DNA of 15,569 bases from an uncultured Collinsella sp. (GCA_958436995.1 CAUBMI010000050.1:1-15569); one strand, 5' to 3'. Counted from the stretch's first letter, positions 1 to 7,096 are shown. Notes: a model not told the origin generated them from the sequence alone. A program made the numbers and translations.

Positions 1-989
1 GTGAGGTTCGTTGGGGCGTTTTGGGCGCTGGGCACATTTCGCATCGATTTGCATCGTCGCTCAAGAAGGTCGACGAGGCACGGCTGGTGGCTGCGGCCGG
101 CCGCACTCCTGCACATGTCGAGGAATTTTGTCGAGCGTTTTCGATTGATGCCGCGCACAGTTATGCCACGGCTGACGATAGCGGCGATGCGGCTTATGAT
201 GCGTTGATTGCCGATCCCGATGTCGATGCAATCTACTTGGCTATTCCGCATGGCATGCATGCGCATTGGGCTTGTCGGGCACTGCGCGCGGGAAAGGCCG
301 TGCTGTGCGAAAAGCCGGCCGTTTTGAATGAAGAAGAGGCCCATGCGATCGCCTCTGTTTCCCGTGAGTGCGGTGTGCCGTTTATGGAGGCGATGAAAAA
401 TCGGTTTTGTCCGATGCATACTCGCGTGAAGGGTTTGCTTGCGTCGGGCGAGCTCGGCTGTATCGTCTCGATCGAAAGCGTGCAAAAACTCGATTATGGT
501 GAGTCCCCTTCGAGTTATCTGCTCGATCCGTTGCAGGGCGGCTGTCTATATGACATGGGCTGCTATGCGGTCGGGTGGTTTGAGGATCTGCTTGCGGGTG
601 CGTGCGATGTTTCGTCTCGTGAAGTTCGCTGGCGTGACGTATTAGGCGGCCGCGTGGATTGGGCCGATGAGATCCATATGAGTGTCGGCGGTATACCCAT
701 TCATATGGTGTGCGACGGCAAAGCAGCATATGAAAGCCGCTTAACGATTGCCTGCGAACGGGGTTCGGTGGAAATCGAGCGCCTCCATCGCCCCGAGCTC
801 GCCCATGTGAAGTACTCCGACGGACGAATGCTCGAAATTAATGCCCCGTTTGAGGTCGATGATTTCTACGGCGAAATTCAGCATGCGACGCAGCTCGTCC
901 AGACGGGAGAGCTTGAAAGCCCCGTTATGCCTCTTGCCGCCACGCAGCGCTGCGCGCAGATTATCGATGCGATTCGCTTGACGCTCTAG
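1..989 (+). CDS. Gfo/Idh/MocA-family NAD(P)-dependent oxidoreductase, 5' end cut by window
   Basis: Probably a cytoplasmic sugar, inositol or trans-dihydrodiol dehydrogenase-type enzyme that uses NAD(P). The frame is open from the first bases and no start codon is visible, so the N-terminus lies to the left. The visible protein opens with a beta strand and the Rossmann motif GVLGAGHIS. It then has the AIPHGMHAHWACRALRAGKAVLCEKP block, in which the EKP motif (near nucleotides 308-316) is the family hallmark and its Lys is the usual catalytic or cofactor-contacting residue. A C-terminal alpha/beta domain follows, with the GGCLYDMGCYAVGW segment typical of the family. About 329 residues are visible, close to the usual full length, so little is missing. 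The substrate cannot be told from sequence. The next gene (nfo) is unrelated and 145 bp away. Family assignment is firm; specific function is unknown. Confidence 0.9.
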   Translation, partial: EVRWGVLGAGHISHRFASSLKKVDEARLVAAAGRTPAHVEEFCRAFSIDAAHSYATADDSGDAAYDALIADPDVDAIYLAIPHGMHAHWACRALRAGKAVLCEKPAVLNEEEAHAIASVSRECGVPFMEAMKNRFCPMHTRVKGLLASGELGCIVSIESVQKLDYGESPSSYLLDPLQGGCLYDMGCYAVGWFEDLLAGACDVSSREVRWRDVLGGRVDWADEIHMSVGGIPIHMVCDGKAAYESRLTIACERGSVEIERLHRPELAHVKYSDGRMLEINAPFEVDDFYGEIQHATQLVQTGELESPVMPLAATQRCAQIIDAIRLTL

Positions 990-1007
990 GCTGCGGTGCT
1001 GGTGCTC

Positions 1008-1047
1008 AAGGGGGGCTCGGCGGACCTTGCCCCTGATGCCCCTTTTA
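1008..1047 (+). terminator. weak candidate intrinsic terminator after the oxidoreductase gene
   Basis: AAGGGG at 1008-1013 can pair with CCCCTT at 1039-1044, and the right arm runs into TTTTATAT. The stem is short, the enclosed region is about 25 nt, and alternative pairings with the GCCCC at 1029-1033 compete. It lies about 20 bp after the stop codon, where a terminator would be expected. Plausible but not strong. Confidence 0.35.
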
Positions 1048-1052
1048 TATCT

Positions 1053-1113
1053 TGCGGTGGAATACGGTCTGTTTGCGCCAAAATAAGGCACCAATAGACC
1101 GTATTTCACCGCA
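1053..1113 (+). repeat. 61-nt imperfect palindrome / long hairpin upstream of nfo
   Basis: Left arm 1053-1079 and right arm 1087-1113 are 27 nt each around the loop AAAATAA (1080-1086). Read as plus-strand RNA, 23 positions are Watson-Crick pairs, two are G-U (1060/1106 and 1071/1095) and two are mismatches (1074/1092 and 1076/1090). The outer stem starts TGCGGTGG and ends TTCACCGCA. It has no T-tract, so it does not look like a terminator. It ends 9 nt before the Shine-Dalgarno of nfo. It could be a short palindromic repeat element or a leader structure of nfo. The wobble pairs favour a plus-strand RNA role, but two events are thin evidence. Confidence 0.75.
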
Positions 1114-1134
1114 ACTGATGAGGGGGAGCTGGAG

Positions 1135-2001
1135 ATGCTGACGATTGGGTGCCATCTTTCGACGACGAAGGGCTATCGGGCAATGGGGGAGACGGCGTTG
1201 TCCATTGGTGCCAATACCTTTGCGTTCTTTACGCGCAACCCGCGCGGTGGCAAGGCAAAAGACCTTGACATGGATGACGTGGCGGCTCTGCGCGAGCTTA
1301 TGGCGCAAAACGACTTTGGACCGCTGGTGGCGCATGCCCCGTATACCTATAACCCCTGCTCGGCCAAAGAGCGGGCGCGCGAGTTTGCCCTGGAGGCCAT
1401 GGCAGAGGACCTGCGGCGCATGGAAGCGCTGCCCGGCAACTACTACAATTTTCACCCCGGTGCGCATGTGGGACAGGGGGCGGACGCCGGCATTCAGATG
1501 ATTGTCGACACACTGTGCCAGGTGATGTTTGAGGGGCAGCAGACGACGGTATTGCTCGAGACCATGGCAGGCAAGGGCACCGAGGTGGGCCGTAGCTTTG
1601 AAGAGCTGGCGTGCATTATCGAGGGCGTTGCCGCCAAGTGCCCAGAGCTGTCCGATAAGCTGGGCGTTTGTTTGGACACCTGCCATGTGAACGATGCCGG
1701 CTACGACATCATCCATGATCTGGACGGCGTACTCGACGAGTTCGATCGCGTGGTGGGTATCGATCGCTTGCATGCTGTACACATCAACGATTCGAAGAAC
1801 CCTTGTGGCGCCCATAAAGATCGTCACGAGTGCATCGGCAAGGGATACCTTGGCAGCGAGGAATTTGGTGGCGGTATGCAGGTTATGCAGAATATTGTAT
1901 CGAATGGCCGTTTGCGTTCACTGCCGTATATTTTGGAGACTCCGAACGAACTTGCAGGTTATGCAGCTGAAATTAGACTATTAAGGTCATTGCAGCAGTA
2001 A
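1135..2001 (+). CDS. nfo: endonuclease IV (AP endonuclease, Nfo)
   Basis: Cleaves the phosphodiester bond 5' to abasic sites in DNA base-excision repair; acts in the cytoplasm with a trinuclear zinc centre. The 288-residue protein has the family's usual length and begins with the family's GCHLSTTKGY segment. All nine expected metal ligands are visible: H67 (AHAPY), H107 (NFHPGAH), E142 (LLETMAGKG), D181 and H184 (CLDTCH), H216 (HINDSK), D229 and H231 (KDRHE) and E268 (ILETP). The ATG is preceded by GGGGGAG at six-nucleotide spacing. It appears monocistronic: the next gene has its own promoter. No LexA-like box was noticed immediately upstream; instead the 61-nt hairpin sits directly before the ribosome-binding site. 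Identification is secure. Confidence 0.97.
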   Translation: MLTIGCHLSTTKGYRAMGETALSIGANTFAFFTRNPRGGKAKDLDMDDVAALRELMAQNDFGPLVAHAPYTYNPCSAKERAREFALEAMAEDLRRMEALPGNYYNFHPGAHVGQGADAGIQMIVDTLCQVMFEGQQTTVLLETMAGKGTEVGRSFEELACIIEGVAAKCPELSDKLGVCLDTCHVNDAGYDIIHDLDGVLDEFDRVVGIDRLHAVHINDSKNPCGAHKDRHECIGKGYLGSEEFGGGMQVMQNIVSNGRLRSLPYILETPNELAGYAAEIRLLRSLQQ

Positions 2002-2062
2002 TGACTGTCATAAAGTAGAGTATTCCATTCACGTTATGGGTTTGTTTCAATCAGTTTTCTCA

Positions 2063-2091
2063 TTGCAGATTCGTAATTCCGGGTGCATAAT
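2063..2091 (+). promoter_or_regulatory. sigma-70-type promoter of the amino-acid ABC importer
   Basis: -35 TTGCAG (2063-2068), 17-bp spacer, -10 CATAAT (2086-2091). The predicted start near 2098 gives a 5' UTR of about 50 nt ahead of the receptor gene at 2149. Spacing and hexamers are close to consensus. No obvious operator was recognised around it. Confidence 0.7.
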
Positions 2092-2148
2092 AGCCAACAG
2101 TTTTTGCAGACCTCTGAATCAAACGAGGTCACCGGAAGGAGACTGATT

Positions 2149-3009
2149 ATGAAGCTCAAGAAGCTTGGCGCATTTGCCGCCACGGGTGCCATGGCGCTCG
2201 CCCTTGCTCTGACGGGCTGCGGCTCGTCCAACGCCACCTCTGGTTCTGATGCCGGTTCCAGCAGCTCTGACGACGCTAAGGTCGAGAAGGTCGACGGCTC
2301 CAAGGAGTACGCGCTCGTCAAGGACGGTACGCTGACCGTCGGCACCTCTGCCGAGTACGCTCCGTTTGAGTACAAGGATGACAACGGCGATTATCAGGGC
2401 TTTGACCTTGAGCTTATCAAGGCTATCGGCGACAAGCTGGGCCTGGATGTCGAGTACGTCAACAATGACTTTGACACGCTGGTTCCGGGTGTCGCTTCGG
2501 GCGCCAAGTATGACGTTTCCATCGCGGCTATCACCGACACGCCCGAGCGTGAGAAGGAAGTCACTTTCTCCGATTCCTACTACATGGACGATCAGGCTAT
2601 CGTGACCAAGGTCGATAACACCGACATCACGGCCGACAACTACAGCGAGAAGCTCAACAACGCCGACGCTACCATCATCGTCCAGTCTGGATCGACCGCC
2701 GAGGCCTTTGCTCAGGAAAACTTCCCCAAGGCTAAGATCGTTCCCTACAAGGACGCCACCGAGTGCTTCAGCGCCCTGCAGTCCGATAAGGGCGATGCCG
2801 TAGTCACCAACCGCTCCGTTGCCAGCCAGCTGACCGCCGAGCAGTTCAACACCTGCCAGACCATCAAGCAGGTCAGCACCGGCGAGGAGTACGCCATCGC
2901 CATCAACCAGGGCAACACCAAGCTCAAGGACGACATCAACCAGGCCATCAAGGACCTGACCGATGACGGTACCGTTGACGCCCTCATGGCTAAGTACAAC
3001 ATCAAGTAA
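2149..3009 (+). CDS. polar amino-acid ABC transporter substrate-binding lipoprotein
   Basis: Extracellular receptor that captures an amino acid and delivers it to the membrane permease encoded downstream. The frame is open from 2083, but the start is taken at ATG 2149 because GGAAGGAG lies just upstream and a proper lipoprotein signal follows directly. That signal has a charged n-region (MKLKK), a hydrophobic core and the lipobox LTGC with Cys24 as the lipidated residue, then a Ser/Asp-rich linker to about residue 50. The mature part is a bilobal type-3 solute-binding domain: LTVGTSAEYAPFEYKDDNG with GFDLELIKAIGDKLG, then SIAAITDTPEREKEVTFSDSYY, both classic for the family. It is 286 residues long, normal for the family. 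The ligand (for example glutamine, histidine, arginine or cystine) cannot be assigned from sequence. First gene of a receptor-permease-ATPase operon. Confidence 0.93.
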   Translation: MKLKKLGAFAATGAMALALALTGCGSSNATSGSDAGSSSSDDAKVEKVDGSKEYALVKDGTLTVGTSAEYAPFEYKDDNGDYQGFDLELIKAIGDKLGLDVEYVNNDFDTLVPGVASGAKYDVSIAAITDTPEREKEVTFSDSYYMDDQAIVTKVDNTDITADNYSEKLNNADATIIVQSGSTAEAFAQENFPKAKIVPYKDATECFSALQSDKGDAVVTNRSVASQLTAEQFNTCQTIKQVSTGEEYAIAINQGNTKLKDDINQAIKDLTDDGTVDALMAKYNIK

Positions 3010-3031
3010 AATAGCTACTTGATTGTGCGCG

Positions 3032-3062
3032 GGCCCTTTCCGTTTTGCGGAGAGGGCCTTTG
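3032..3062 (+). terminator. hairpin attenuator between receptor and permease genes
   Basis: GGCCCTTTCCG (3032-3042) pairs with CGGAGAGGGCC (3048-3058) around the loop TTTTG. This is an 11-bp stem with one G-U pair, followed by only three T residues. It lies 22 nt after the receptor stop. The short T-tract suggests partial termination or 3'-end stabilisation, giving more receptor than permease. That reading is inference. Confidence 0.65.
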
Positions 3063-3126
3063 CGCTTCTCTTGACGGAGAGTGTTTCCGTCTCGTTTTGC
3101 CGGCAACTTCTACGATAGGAGCCACC

Positions 3127-4488
3127 TTGTCTCGACTGAACAAAGGGGCCGCGGAGCAGCGTTTTTCACTGCCCGCCTTGCTCCAAAAGCTAGCCTGCGT
3201 CATGGCCGTGGTGCTCGCGCTGGTGTGCGCGGGGGCATATGCGCCCACGACCGCCCAGGCGCTTGAGACCGCAAAGATTACTGCCCGACCCAACACCGGT
3301 TCGGGCAGCGCTGTGGTCGGCGGCACCGAGACGCGCATTACCTGGGAAGTTCAGGCCGATGCCGACGAGGAGCTGAGCGGTCTTTCGCTGACGTTTGTCG
3401 ACGGCACGACGTTTGGTACCGATGACACGCGATTGACGATGCTCTCGGGCGAGGACCTCATGGATCGTACGCCCATGAAACCCACGTGCAAGGCTGACGG
3501 CCAGACGCTCAAGATCGATTTTGGCGAGACGGCGCCTGCCGGCGGCTTTTTCCGTGTCGAGGTTTACGGCGTGACCTTCCCCGTCGAGGGCGGCGATGAG
3601 GCCTTTAGCGGCACCTATACGCTCGCCGACGGGTCGACCAAGAAGATCTCCAAGATTCCGTCGGTGGAGATCAAGGGCGTGACGGCCTTCGATAACTTCT
3701 TGGCCGACCTTAAAGAGCAGCCGTGGGTCGAGGCCTGGAACTCCAATATGTTCCTGCGCCTGTTCCTGAACCCGGTCATTTTGGTCCAGAGCCTGCCGAT
3801 CGTCTTTAAGGGCTTCCTCATGTCGCTCTCGATCGTGCTCGTGGCGTTTCCGCTGGCAATTCCCTTCGGTTTTGCCCTGTCGCTCATGCGCATCTCCAAG
3901 TCGCGCATCCTGCGCTGCCTCGCCGGCATCTACGTGAATATCATTCGCGGTACGCCGGCGTTCCTGCAGATCTACATCGCGTTCTTCGGTCTGCCGTTGG
4001 CCGGCGTCAAGGTGGACGACTATGTCTTGGGCGTTATCGTCATGGCCATGAACTCGTCCGCCTACCTGTGCGAGATCTTCCGTGCCGGTATTCAATCAAT
4101 CCCCAAGGGCCAAAACGAGGCTGCGCGCTCGCTGGGCATGAACGCCTTCCAGACACTGCTCTACGTTATGATTCCGCAGACGTTCCGCAATGTCCTGCCA
4201 ACGTTGACCAGTGAGTTCATCCTGCTTTACAAGGATACGTCGCTGCTCGCGGCCGTGGGCGTGGTCGAGATCGTCATGAACGCCCGTACCATCGTGGCCA
4301 CGACGGGTTCCATTACGCCGTATGTGGTTGCCGCCCTCTTCTACCTGGTCATCACCCTGCCGCTTGCTCGCTTGGTGAGCGGTCTTGAGGCGAGGCTTCT
4401 GGGGACGGCCGAAACCAAGAAGAAGCGTCCCGCCAAGAGCGCTGGACAGGTCGTCGCGACGCCCGCCGACCACATCGCCGGTCTGTAA
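3127..4488 (+). CDS. amino-acid ABC transporter permease with fused extracellular N-terminal domain
   Basis: Membrane channel subunit of the importer. The frame is open from 3019, but the first part overlaps the attenuator. The start is taken at TTG 3127, preceded by AGGAG (3117-3121) at five-nucleotide spacing, which gives 453 residues. Residues about 16-45 form a signal-peptide-like segment ending AQA. Residues about 46-200 are a polar, beta-rich domain predicted outside the cell (SGLSLTFVDGTTFG, GFFRVEVYGVTFP). From about residue 210 comes a HisM/GlnP-type permease: several hydrophobic helices, the FLMSLSIVLV region, NIIRGTPAFLQIY, and the EAA loop EAARSLGMNAFQTLLYVMIP near 331-350, which docks the ATPase. 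A basic cytoplasmic tail (KKKRPAKS) closes it. Ordinary members are about 220 residues, so the N-terminal domain is an addition. The ATPase gene follows after 12 bp. Confidence 0.9.
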   Translation: MSRLNKGAAEQRFSLPALLQKLACVMAVVLALVCAGAYAPTTAQALETAKITARPNTGSGSAVVGGTETRITWEVQADADEELSGLSLTFVDGTTFGTDDTRLTMLSGEDLMDRTPMKPTCKADGQTLKIDFGETAPAGGFFRVEVYGVTFPVEGGDEAFSGTYTLADGSTKKISKIPSVEIKGVTAFDNFLADLKEQPWVEAWNSNMFLRLFLNPVILVQSLPIVFKGFLMSLSIVLVAFPLAIPFGFALSLMRISKSRILRCLAGIYVNIIRGTPAFLQIYIAFFGLPLAGVKVDDYVLGVIVMAMNSSAYLCEIFRAGIQSIPKGQNEAARSLGMNAFQTLLYVMIPQTFRNVLPTLTSEFILLYKDTSLLAAVGVVEIVMNARTIVATTGSITPYVVAALFYLVITLPLARLVSGLEARLLGTAETKKKRPAKSAGQVVATPADHIAGL

Positions 4489-4500
4489 GGAGGTCCTATC

Positions 4501-5253
4501 ATGAGCGAAACCAATAACTCGAACGAGGTCGTCGTCAGCATCAAGAACCTCCAGAAGGCCTTCGGCGATAACGTGGTCCTGCGCGATATCGATCTGGATG
4601 TGCACAAGGGCGAGGTCGTCGTAGTCCTGGGTCCTTCGGGCTCGGGCAAGTCGACGATGCTTCGCTGCATCAATCGTCTGGAGCATCCCACGAGCGGCTC
4701 GATCGTCGTTGAGGGCGTGGACGTTTGCGCCAAGGGCGTCGACCTTAACAAGGTACGTACGCATCTGGGTATGGTGTTCCAGCAGTTCAATTTGTTCCCG
4801 CACCTCTCAGTCAAAAAGAACGTCATGCTCGCGCAGCAGAAGGTGCTCAAGCGCAGCAAGGAAGAGGCCGAGAAGATTGCCGTCGAGGAGCTGACCAAGG
4901 TCGGTCTTGCCGAGCGTATCGACTTTATGCCGAGCCAGCTCTCGGGCGGTCAGCAGCAGCGCGTTGCCATCGCCCGCGCCCTGTCGATGAACCCGCACGT
5001 CATGCTCTTTGACGAGGCCACCTCGGCGCTCGACCCCGAGCTCGTGCGCGACGTCCTGGGTGTCATGCGCGACCTGGCACGCGACGGCATGACCATGATC
5101 GTCGTGACGCACGAGATGGGCTTTGCCCGCGATGTCGCCGACCGCGTCGTCTTTATGGACGGCGGCGTCATTGTGGAAGAGGGTACGCCGAGCGAGGTCT
5201 TCGACCACCCCAAGAGCGAGCGCACCAAGGCGTTCTTGGGCAATATTTCGTAG
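4501..5253 (+). CDS. amino-acid ABC transporter ATP-binding protein (GlnQ/HisP type)
   Basis: Cytoplasmic ATPase that powers the importer. All nucleotide-binding elements are present in the 250-residue protein: Walker A GPSGSGKS (44-51), Q-loop VFQQFNLFP (around 92-100), signature LSGGQ (148-152), Walker B VMLFDE (167-172), D-loop SALD and the switch His204 (VVTHEM). The phrase FQQFNLFPHLSVKKNV is characteristic of the polar amino-acid subfamily. The ATG has a strong AAGGAGG upstream. Last gene of the operon, followed by a strong bidirectional terminator. The family is certain, the transported amino acid is not. Confidence 0.95.
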   Translation: MSETNNSNEVVVSIKNLQKAFGDNVVLRDIDLDVHKGEVVVVLGPSGSGKSTMLRCINRLEHPTSGSIVVEGVDVCAKGVDLNKVRTHLGMVFQQFNLFPHLSVKKNVMLAQQKVLKRSKEEAEKIAVEELTKVGLAERIDFMPSQLSGGQQQRVAIARALSMNPHVMLFDEATSALDPELVRDVLGVMRDLARDGMTMIVVTHEMGFARDVADRVVFMDGGVIVEEGTPSEVFDHPKSERTKAFLGNIS

Positions 5254-5274
5254 CCGGCTGATGTAACTGCCGTT

Positions 5275-5318
5275 ACAAAAGAGCGGGGCTGGACTTGAAT
5301 CCAGCCCCGCTCTTTTGT
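5275..5318. terminator. bidirectional intrinsic terminator between importer operon and flavodoxin
   Basis: A perfect 19-bp inverted repeat (5275-5293 with 5300-5318) encloses the six-base loop CTTGAA. The stem core is GAGCGGGGCTGGA. It is flanked by ACAAAA on the left and TTTTGT on the right, so it can stop transcription in both directions. It lies between the converging ATPase and flavodoxin genes, as expected. Confidence 0.93.
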
Positions 5319-5368
5319 AGGGATGGGGATGCGCTTTGATGCAGGCTCTCTTGGAGACCCCGGGCTCG

Positions 5369-5788
5369 TTACGCGAGCTCGGCTCCGAGGGCCTTGCAAG
5401 CGGTCTCGCCCTCGTCGTCGGGCGCGTCGTAGCAGATGGTGGAGTCCACGACGTTGACGCCGGTCTCGTCGGCGTCGGCCTTCCAGTTGTCCATCCACTC
5501 GCCTTCGGCCCACGAATAGGAGCCAAAGAGGACGACCTTCTTGTCGCCGAGAGTCTCCTTGACCTCGTCCCACATCGGCTGGAACTCATCGTACTCGAGT
5601 TCCTCGGAGCCCATGGCGGGACAGCCGAAGGCGAAGGCATCATATTCGGCGGCCTTGTCGGCAGAGAAGTCGGCGCAGGGGATGACCTCGGTCTCGGCAC
5701 CCGCGGACGTGGCGCCTTCGGCGACGAGGTTTGCCATGGCCTCGGTGTTGCCCGTGCCGCTCCAGTAGACGACGGCGATCTTGCTCAT
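5369..5788 (-). CDS. short-chain flavodoxin
   Basis: FMN-binding electron-transfer protein of the cytoplasm, a one-electron carrier that can replace ferredoxin. At 139 residues it matches short-chain flavodoxins. It starts with the beta strand KIAVVYWS and the FMN-phosphate loop SGTGNTEAM (residues 10-18). Further family segments are the DAFAFGCPAMGSEELE loop and KKVVLFGSYSWAEGEW, whose aromatic residues sit where the isoalloxazine ring is stacked. The ATG at 5788 follows a GAAAGGA ribosome-binding site. It lies 45 bp downstream of the DUF3793 gene on the same strand with no terminator noticed between, so co-transcription is likely. The pairing suggests a shared redox or metal-related role, but the partner enzyme is not evident. 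The family call is firm. Confidence 0.93.
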   Translation of the reverse strand: MSKIAVVYWSGTGNTEAMANLVAEGATSAGAETEVIPCADFSADKAAEYDAFAFGCPAMGSEELEYDEFQPMWDEVKETLGDKKVVLFGSYSWAEGEWMDNWKADADETGVNVVDSTICYDAPDDEGETACKALGAELA

Positions 5789-5833
5789 GTTAAGTCCTTT
5801 CAGTTGTGCGGCAGTTGCCGCGGCTTCTATGTT

Positions 5834-6538
5834 CTATCGGGTTGCCTGGGCAAGTTGCGCCAAGCTGCAGCCCTGTTGATAGACAAAGGTGAGGTATTGA
5901 GTGCAGGCACGGTAGGCGTCAAACATCGCAAGCGCTTGCTCGACATTCGTGTAGACCTTCCAAGCTCCAAAGACCTTGTAGTTCTCGCCGCGCTGGACGA
6001 TAAACTCGTGCACGTCGTCGTAGGGATATCCAAGGAAGTAGCCTATTTCGTGCGGAAACTCGCAGGTGCAGTCGTTGCTGCAGCTAGCTTGCTGGGGTAG
6101 TGCGCATCGAGTCTGGCTACAAGCGCATTCCGTGATGTTATTGCTCGCGAGCGTGATGCGTGATGCCAAATGCACAAGGCATGTCGAAAGGTCTCTCGTG
6201 TCGTAGCCTTCCGAGGCGAGCGCTGTTTGGGCGCGAGGGTCTGCGAAATAGGTGGCGAGGCTTTTGGCTCGGTACACGTACACGAGTGCTCCGCAGGGCC
6301 GCCAGACCAAAACACTCAGGTGGATGCCGAGCGGGTCAAGCTCGCGATTGCACTGGGCGATAACGTTGAGCAGGCGCGCGCGGCGTTCTGCGATGGTTTC
6401 GGTTGTGGTCGAGCCGTCCCCGTGGGCGTAGGTGCCTGGATAGGTAAAGAGCGATGCCGGCTTGATGCCCGCGAGCGTGGGAGAGCAGTTGCGCACGACT
6501 GCTGCCTGAAACGTTGGGATGTCTATGGTTCGAGTCAC
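5834..6538 (-). CDS. DUF3793 family protein with a cysteine-rich insertion
   Basis: Function unknown. The 234-residue protein matches the DUF3793 pattern by recognition: NCSPTLAGIKPASLF near the N-terminus, then FPHEIGYFLGYPYDDVHEFI (161-180) and GENYKVFGAWKVY (184-196). No signal peptide or membrane segment is visible. Residues 138-159 carry six cysteines (138, 140, 145, 153, 157, 159) directly before the conserved FPHEIG block. Such spacing could bind a metal or iron-sulfur cluster; that is inference. The start is GTG at 6538 with AAGGAG four nucleotides upstream. It is the first gene of an operon with the downstream flavodoxin, driven by the promoter at 6577-6604. DUF3793 genes are often found near flavodoxin genes in anaerobic Gram-positives, by my recollection of such neighbourhoods. 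Confidence 0.85.
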   Translation of the reverse strand: MTRTIDIPTFQAAVVRNCSPTLAGIKPASLFTYPGTYAHGDGSTTTETIAERRARLLNVIAQCNRELDPLGIHLSVLVWRPCGALVYVYRAKSLATYFADPRAQTALASEGYDTRDLSTCLVHLASRITLASNNITECACSQTRCALPQQASCSNDCTCEFPHEIGYFLGYPYDDVHEFIVQRGENYKVFGAWKVYTNVEQALAMFDAYRACTQYLTFVYQQGCSLAQLAQATR

Positions 6539-6576
6539 GGCGCTCCTTACGGATCTAAACTGTTAGCCTAGGAAAA

Positions 6577-6604
6577 CTTATACACGAAAGTAAGCCATGG
6601 TCAA
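6577..6604 (-). promoter_or_regulatory. promoter of the DUF3793-flavodoxin operon
   Basis: On the minus strand, -35 TTGACC (complement of 6599-6604) and -10 TATAAG (complement of 6577-6582) are separated by 16 bp. The predicted start is about 30 nt upstream of the GTG start. It diverges from the HMA gene promoter about 27 bp away, so one regulator could control both. Confidence 0.65.
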
Positions 6605-6630
6605 CAAAAAAGTTTGAAGAGGGAAACTAA

Positions 6631-6681
6631 TTGACCGAACAGACATGATTTTGGGTTAAGATGGGGACACCCCATGGGGGT
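6631..6681 (+). promoter_or_regulatory. promoter and GC-rich dyad operator upstream of the HMA protein gene
   Basis: A -35 TTGACC (6631-6636) is followed by -10 candidates GTTAAG, TTAAGA or TAAGAT (6655-6662) with spacers of 18-20 bp. Just downstream is ACCCCATGGGGGT (6669-6681), whose core CCCCATGGGG is a perfect palindrome. A further GGGG at 6663-6666 can alternatively pair with the CCCC. C-run/G-run dyads of this kind are typical of CsoR-family copper repressor operators. No csoR gene is in the window, so the regulator is inferred. Confidence 0.5.
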
Positions 6682-6712
6682 ATCTAGATAGTGCTACTTG
6701 AAAGGGGAGCGC

Positions 6713-7096
6713 ATGAGTGACTTGCTCAACCCTGCGAATCTCATCGTGCTGGCCGTCATTGCCGTCGGCATGTTTTTTGGACTGCGTCGCATTGCCGCTT
6801 CGACACACGGGAAGAGTTGTTGCAGCGATGGTGCGAGCGGCAAGAAGGCCAAAAAGGTTGTTGTGGTGGATACCGATGCGTCACACTATCCCTATAGCGA
6901 TGAGCTGCTCATCGGCGGCATGAGCTGTGAAGGCTGCGCTCAGAACGTAGCCAATGCCCTCAATGCGCTGGATGGTGTGTGGGCTACGGTAACGTACGCG
7001 GACCACACAGCGCGTGTGCGCTCCAAGCGGCCGATCAATCGCGGTGTCCTTGAGACTGCCGTGAGAGATGCGGGTTACTACGTCATGACGCTGTAA
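6713..7096 (+). CDS. membrane-anchored heavy-metal-associated (HMA) domain protein
   Basis: A small metal-binding protein, probably handling copper or a similar soft metal at the inner face of the membrane. The frame is open from TTG 6698, but ATG 6713 is chosen because AAGGGGAG lies just upstream. The 127-residue product has one hydrophobic helix (about residues 9-24), a short linker with a Cys pair (C36-C37, KSCCSDG), a Lys-rich stretch and an HMA domain (about 64-127). The domain carries the metal-binding motif GMSCEGC (Cys72 and Cys75) and ends AGYYVM as CopZ/ATPase HMA domains do. The HYPY segment before the domain and GVWATV inside it recur in similar anchored HMA proteins of anaerobes. 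It is divergent from the DUF3793-flavodoxin operon. The domain is certain, the metal is not. Confidence 0.9.
   Translation: MSDLLNPANLIVLAVIAVGMFFGLRRIAASTHGKSCCSDGASGKKAKKVVVVDTDASHYPYSDELLIGGMSCEGCAQNVANALNALDGVWATVTYADHTARVRSKRPINRGVLETAVRDAGYYVMTL

Noticed and set aside
1045..1827. 260-residue minus-strand frame opposite nfo
   Set aside because: nfo carries every expected metal ligand. The antisense frame has no recognisable domain and runs through the hairpin.
4807..5700. 297-residue minus-strand frame running through the terminator and the flavodoxin region
   Set aside because: It crosses a perfect bidirectional terminator and overlaps two solid genes in other frames; low-complexity Ser/Arg/Pro composition.
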